From Ministeria vibrans ATCC 50519 (Eukaryota; Opisthokonta; Filasterea), in NCBI GenBank assembly GCA_943704425.1, contig CALSCP010000932.1:1-48845 (forward strand): 48,845 nt of DNA, written 5' to 3'. Positions 45,501-48,845 of the stretch are shown one piece after another; position 1 is the stretch's first letter; each line of letters begins with the position of its first letter. Under the pieces are notes generated by a model. The model worked only from the letters and a program-made list of their open reading frames with translations, searched no databases and was not told the DNA's origin. The position numbers and the translations under genes are program-made.

Positions 45501-48500
45501 GTCGCATTCGTTCGCGTCCTCATCGCAAAGCGTGCCGGTGAAGCCAGCGGCACACTGGCAAGTGTAGCCGAGATGAGCGTCAGAGCAGGTAGCGCCGTTG
45601 GCGCAGGGAGCCGAGAGACACTCGTCTGTTGCAGTGGTGCAAGTGGCACCCTCAAAACCGGTGCCCGTGCAGTCACACTCAAAGAAGTTGGCAAAAGAGC
45701 CTTCGGAGCAGGTACCACCGTTGAGGCACGGGTTCGAGTCGCATTCGTTCGCGTCCTCATCGCAAAGCGTGCCGGTGAAGCCAGCGGCACACTGGCAAGT
45801 GTAGCCGAGATGAGCGTCAGAGCAGGTAGCGCCGTTGGCGCAGGGAGCCGAGAGACACTCGTCTGTTGCAGTGTTGCAAGTGGCACCCTCAAAACCGGTG
45901 CCCGTGCAGTCGCATACAAACTCATTGGGTTTTTGTCCTTCGGAACACGTGCCACCGTTGAGGCAAGGGTTCGAGTCGCATTCGCTTGCGTCCGCATCGC
46001 AAAGCGTGCCGGTGAAGCCAGCGGCACACTGGCAAGTGTAGCCGAGGTGAGCGTCAATGCAAGTGGCGCCGTTGGCACAGGGAGCCGAGAGACACTCGTC
46101 TGTTGCAGTGTTGCAAGTGGCACCCTCAAAACCGGTGCCCGTGCAGTCACACTCAAAGAAATTGGCAAAAGAGCCTTCGGAGCAGGTACCACCGTTGAGA
46201 CAAGGGTTCGAGTCGCATTCGTTTGCGTCCTCATCGCAAAGCGTGCCGGTGAAGCCAGCGGCACACTGGCAAGTGTAGCCGAGATGAGCGTCAGAGCAGG
46301 TAGCGCCGTTGGCACAGGGAGCCGAGAGACACTCGTCTGTTGCAGTGGTGCAAGTGGCACCCTCAAAACCGGTGCCCGTGCAGTCGCATACAAACTCATT
46401 GGGGTTTTGTCCTTCGGAGCACGTGCCACCGTTAAGGCAGGGGCTCGAGGTGCACTCGAGGGCATCCTCCGAGCAGTCGGTACCCGTAAAACCAACGGCA
46501 CAGTCGCAAGCAAACGAATCGAGCATGTTGGTACAGGTGCCTCCGTTCTGACACGGCGTTGACAGACATTCGTCAACGTCTTCATTACAAGTGGTACCAG
46601 TGAATCCGCTGGGACACACACACGTAAACGACTGAACCCCGTCAACACATGTCCCTCCGTTGTTGCAGACAGTTTGTTGCGGACAGTCGTCAATGTTGGT
46701 CTCGCATATGTCGCCTTGAAAGCCACTGCTGCAAAGACAGAAGAAGGCACCAAGCGAGTCAAAGCAAACGCCGTCATTAAGGCAAGGATTCGAATCGCAC
46801 GAAAGCAATTGCTTCTCACAGTGGATTCCGGTGAAAAGCGATGGACAGGTGCAAATGTAGCCGTCCACAAGGTCGACACAGGTGCCGCCAAACTGACATG
46901 GAAGCGACGCACACTCGTTTGTGTTTGTACCGCACGAGGTTCCCTCAAAACCCGCAGCGCACGAGCAAGTGTACGAGCCGATGCCATCCGTGCAGGTTGC
47001 ACCGTTCTCGCACGGTGCCGAAGCACAATCATCAATGTTGCTCGCGCAGTGGGTGTCGGTAAAACCAAGAGCACACTGGCACGTGTAGCCATCCACAATG
47101 TCGATGCAAGTGGCACCATTTTGGCAAGGCATCGAAGCGCACTCAATCACCTCAACACCGCAATCACTGTTGGTGAAGCCCGAAGCACACTCGCATGAAA
47201 AGGTGTTCACTCCGTCGGTACAAGTGCCTCCGTTCTGGCACGGCGTGTTAGCGCAGTCGTCAATATCCGTCTGGCACTCGGTGTCGGTGAATCCCGCGAC
47301 GCACTCGCAAGTGTAGCCGTTGACGTTGTCGCTACAGGTGCCTCCGTTCTGGCACGGCTGGTTGGCGCAGTCGTCAATATCCGTCTGGCAATCGGCGTCG
47401 GTGAATCCGGCAGCACACTCGCAAGTGTAGCCGTTGATGCCATCTGTGCATGTGCCGCCGTTCTGGCACGGCTTGCTCGCACACTCGTCCACATTGTCGG
47501 CACAGTGGTCGCCACTGAAGCCAAGAGCGCATGTGCACGTGTACGAGTTGAGCAGCTCATTGCAGGTCGCGCCGTTCTCGCACGGCATCGACGCACACTC
47601 AAGCAGGTCCTGGTCACAGAGAGTGCCCGTGAAGCCTGCAGCGCAATCGCACGAGAACCCGTCGACAGCGTCGACACACGTAGACGAGGCGTGGCACTGG
47701 TTGCCAGCGCAGTCGTCAATGTCGGTCTCGCAATCAGAGTCGGTGAATCCTGCGGCACACTCGCAAGTGTAGCCGTTGACGTTGTCGGTACAGGTGCCTC
47801 CGTTCTGGCACGGTATGTTAGCGCAGTCGTCGATATCCGTCTGGCACTCAGCGTCGGTAAATCCCGCGGCGCACTCGCAAGTGAAGCTGTTCACACCGTC
47901 GATACAGGTGCCGCCGTTGTGACACGGTGCGCTATCACAGTCGTTTACATTTTCGCTACACTCGGTGCCAGTGAACCCGGTGGGGCACAAGCAAAAGAAA
48001 ATGTTAACAGCGTCGGTGCATGTTCCGCCGTTTTGACAGGGGTTGGAGGCACACTCGTCAATGTTCGTCTCGCACATCACACCTTCAAAGCCCGTCAGAC
48101 AATCACACGTGTAGCTATTGAGACCGTCAACACAAGAGCCGCCAAACTGACAAGGAATCGACGAACACTCGTTGACATCGTTGCTGCAGTCGTTGCCATC
48201 AAATCCAGCCAAGCACTCGCAAGAGAAGCCGTTGACGTTGTCGGTACAGGTGCCTCCGTTCTGGCACGGCGCGTCGGTGCAGTCGTCAACATCCGTCTGG
48301 CACTCGGCGTCGGTGAATCCCGCGACGCACTCGCAAGTGTAGCCGTTGACGTTGTCGCTACAGGTGCCTCCGTTCTGGCACGGCTGGTTGGCGCAGTCGT
48401 CAATGTCCGTCTGGCAATCGGCGTCGGTGAATCCGGCAGCACACTCGCAAGTGTAGCCGTTGATGTTGTCGGTACATGTGCCGCCGTTCTGGCACGGCTT

Positions 48501-48845
48501 GCTCGCACACTCGTCCACATTGTCGGCACAGTGGTCTCCACTGAAGCCAAGAGCGCAAGTGCACGTGTACGAGTTGAGCAGCTCATTGCAGGTCGCGCCG
48601 TTCTCGCACGGCATCGACGCGCACTCAAGCAGGTCCTGGTCACAGAGAGTGCCCGTGAAGCCTGCAGCGCAATCGCACGAGAACCCGTCGACAGCGTCGA
48701 CACACGTAGACGAGGCGTGGCACTGGTTGTCAGCGCAGTCGTCAATGTCGGTCTCGCAATCAGAGTCGGTGAATCCTGCGGCACACTCGCAAGTGTAGCC
48801 GTTGACGTTGTCGGTACAGGTGCCTCCGTTCTGGCACGGCCACTC
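36556..48845 (-). CDS. Giant EGF-repeat / receptor-L-like / laminin-G protein, 5' end outside window
   Basis: The 3' exons are 36556-36842, 36907-37270 and a very large exon from 37378 to the window edge. The partial product exceeds 4000 residues. From N to C: several dozen (about 65-75) EGF-like repeats of about 38 residues, many calcium-binding (DIDDCANxPCQNGGTC, then VNGYTC); a Leu-rich, receptor-L-like stretch (about 40240-40930); more EGFs; a second such stretch (about 38800-39560); EGFs; a laminin-G-like domain (about 37900-38400); one EGF; and one or two laminin-G domains (about 36560-37750) ending in THSC. This is an extracellular adhesion or signalling protein, Notch/Crumbs-like in parts. 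No membrane span is seen at the C-terminus. The frame is broken once at about 43435, at a 119-bp tandem duplication. Near-identical blocks recur at about 42.8, 47.5 and 48.5 kb. Confidence 0.88.
37337..37352 (+). repeat. Short telomere-like motif in an intron
   Basis: TTAGGGTTAGGGTTAG lies in the intron 37271-37377 of the EGF/laminin-G gene. It may be a chance or interstitial telomere-type sequence. A weaker one, GTTAGGGTTA, is at about 2526. Confidence 0.6.
43321..43559 (-). repeat. 119-bp tandem duplication of one EGF repeat with frameshift
   Basis: The stretch starting at 43321 (CTGGCAATCG) is repeated from 43440 with the same sequence up to the Cys-Ala-Ser-Lys-Pro codons. The period is 119 bp, not the normal 114 bp, so the frame shifts by two. 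At the junction the second copy reads TTGGATGGTGCTGG where the first reads TTGATGGTGCACTGG. Confidence 0.9.
45110..46530 (-). repeat. Six tandem copies of a 237-bp two-EGF module
   Basis: Within the giant gene the pair DECLSAPCANGATC and CDSNPCLNGGTCSEG repeats six times with a period of 237 bp (79 codons). The copies differ at only a few positions, such as SEGSFANFF against SEGQKPNEF. The near-identity points to recent duplication or ongoing gene conversion. Confidence 0.9.

Noticed and set aside
45110-46530. CRISPR-like array of regular repeats
   Set aside because: The period is 237 bp, the repeat is coding EGF sequence and the host is a eukaryote.
44924-47146. 740-codon alternative-frame ORF in the EGF region, and plus-strand frames such as 45336-46562
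   Set aside because: They are frame-shifted or antisense translations of the EGF repeats; the true frame gives regular Cys spacing.

Overview
This is nuclear DNA of a eukaryote, probably a free-living single-celled protist. Nearly every gene is cut by short GT-AG spliceosomal introns (mostly 45-120 bp). TAA, TAG and TGA are all used as stops, so the code is standard. Exons are GC-rich; introns and spacers are AT-rich or simple-sequence-rich. No operons, bacterial signals, tRNA, rRNA or CRISPR were seen. A huge Notch-like EGF/laminin-G gene and a (TTAGGG)-like motif fit a relative of animals or another amorphean protist, but I cannot fix the taxon. Gene models below were built by joining exons with matching phase and family similarity recognised by eye.

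Layout. 1-360: possible tail of an upstream gene. 603-1730 (+): SCI1-like nuclear protein. 2051-3455 (-): RER1, with a 12-nt microexon. 3984-5245 (+): family-10 fucosyltransferase with a frame break. 5397-6712 (-): C-terminal part of a sugar-lactone oxidase. 6717-6736: C20 tract. 6787-7368 (+): C-terminal part of PGS1. 7475-10532 (-): Sec7-PH Arf exchange factor. 10734-12118 (-): secreted sialidase. 12735-15831 (+): phytanoyl-CoA-dioxygenase domain fused to a TPR-like helical region and ending in a CaaX box. 16194-17896 (+): C-terminal half of a TM9SF3-like protein. 18020-19154 (-): secreted NHL-repeat protein. 20411-30157 (-): complete DNA polymerase epsilon catalytic subunit in 17 exons. 30440-32821 (-): ubinuclein/Hpc2-like histone chaperone subunit. 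33089-34210 (-): PPIL3 cyclophilin. 35415-36404 (+): actin, cut by an assembly gap. 36556-48845 (-): 3' part of a giant EGF-repeat/laminin-G gene running off the window.

The genes are mostly unrelated housekeeping functions: replication, chromatin, splicing-associated cyclophilin, Golgi/ER traffic, glycan enzymes and cytoskeleton. Two themes stand out. First, three gene fragments (lactone oxidase, PGS1, TM9SF3) lack their 5' halves exactly at low-complexity tracts, and actin is cut at an N-gap next to a (CT)n tract; this suggests assembly joints or real breakpoints. Second, a CT-rich minisatellite with the core CTCTCTATCACTTTGTTT recurs in introns of several unrelated genes in both orientations. 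The most novel protein is the dioxygenase-TPR-CaaX fusion.
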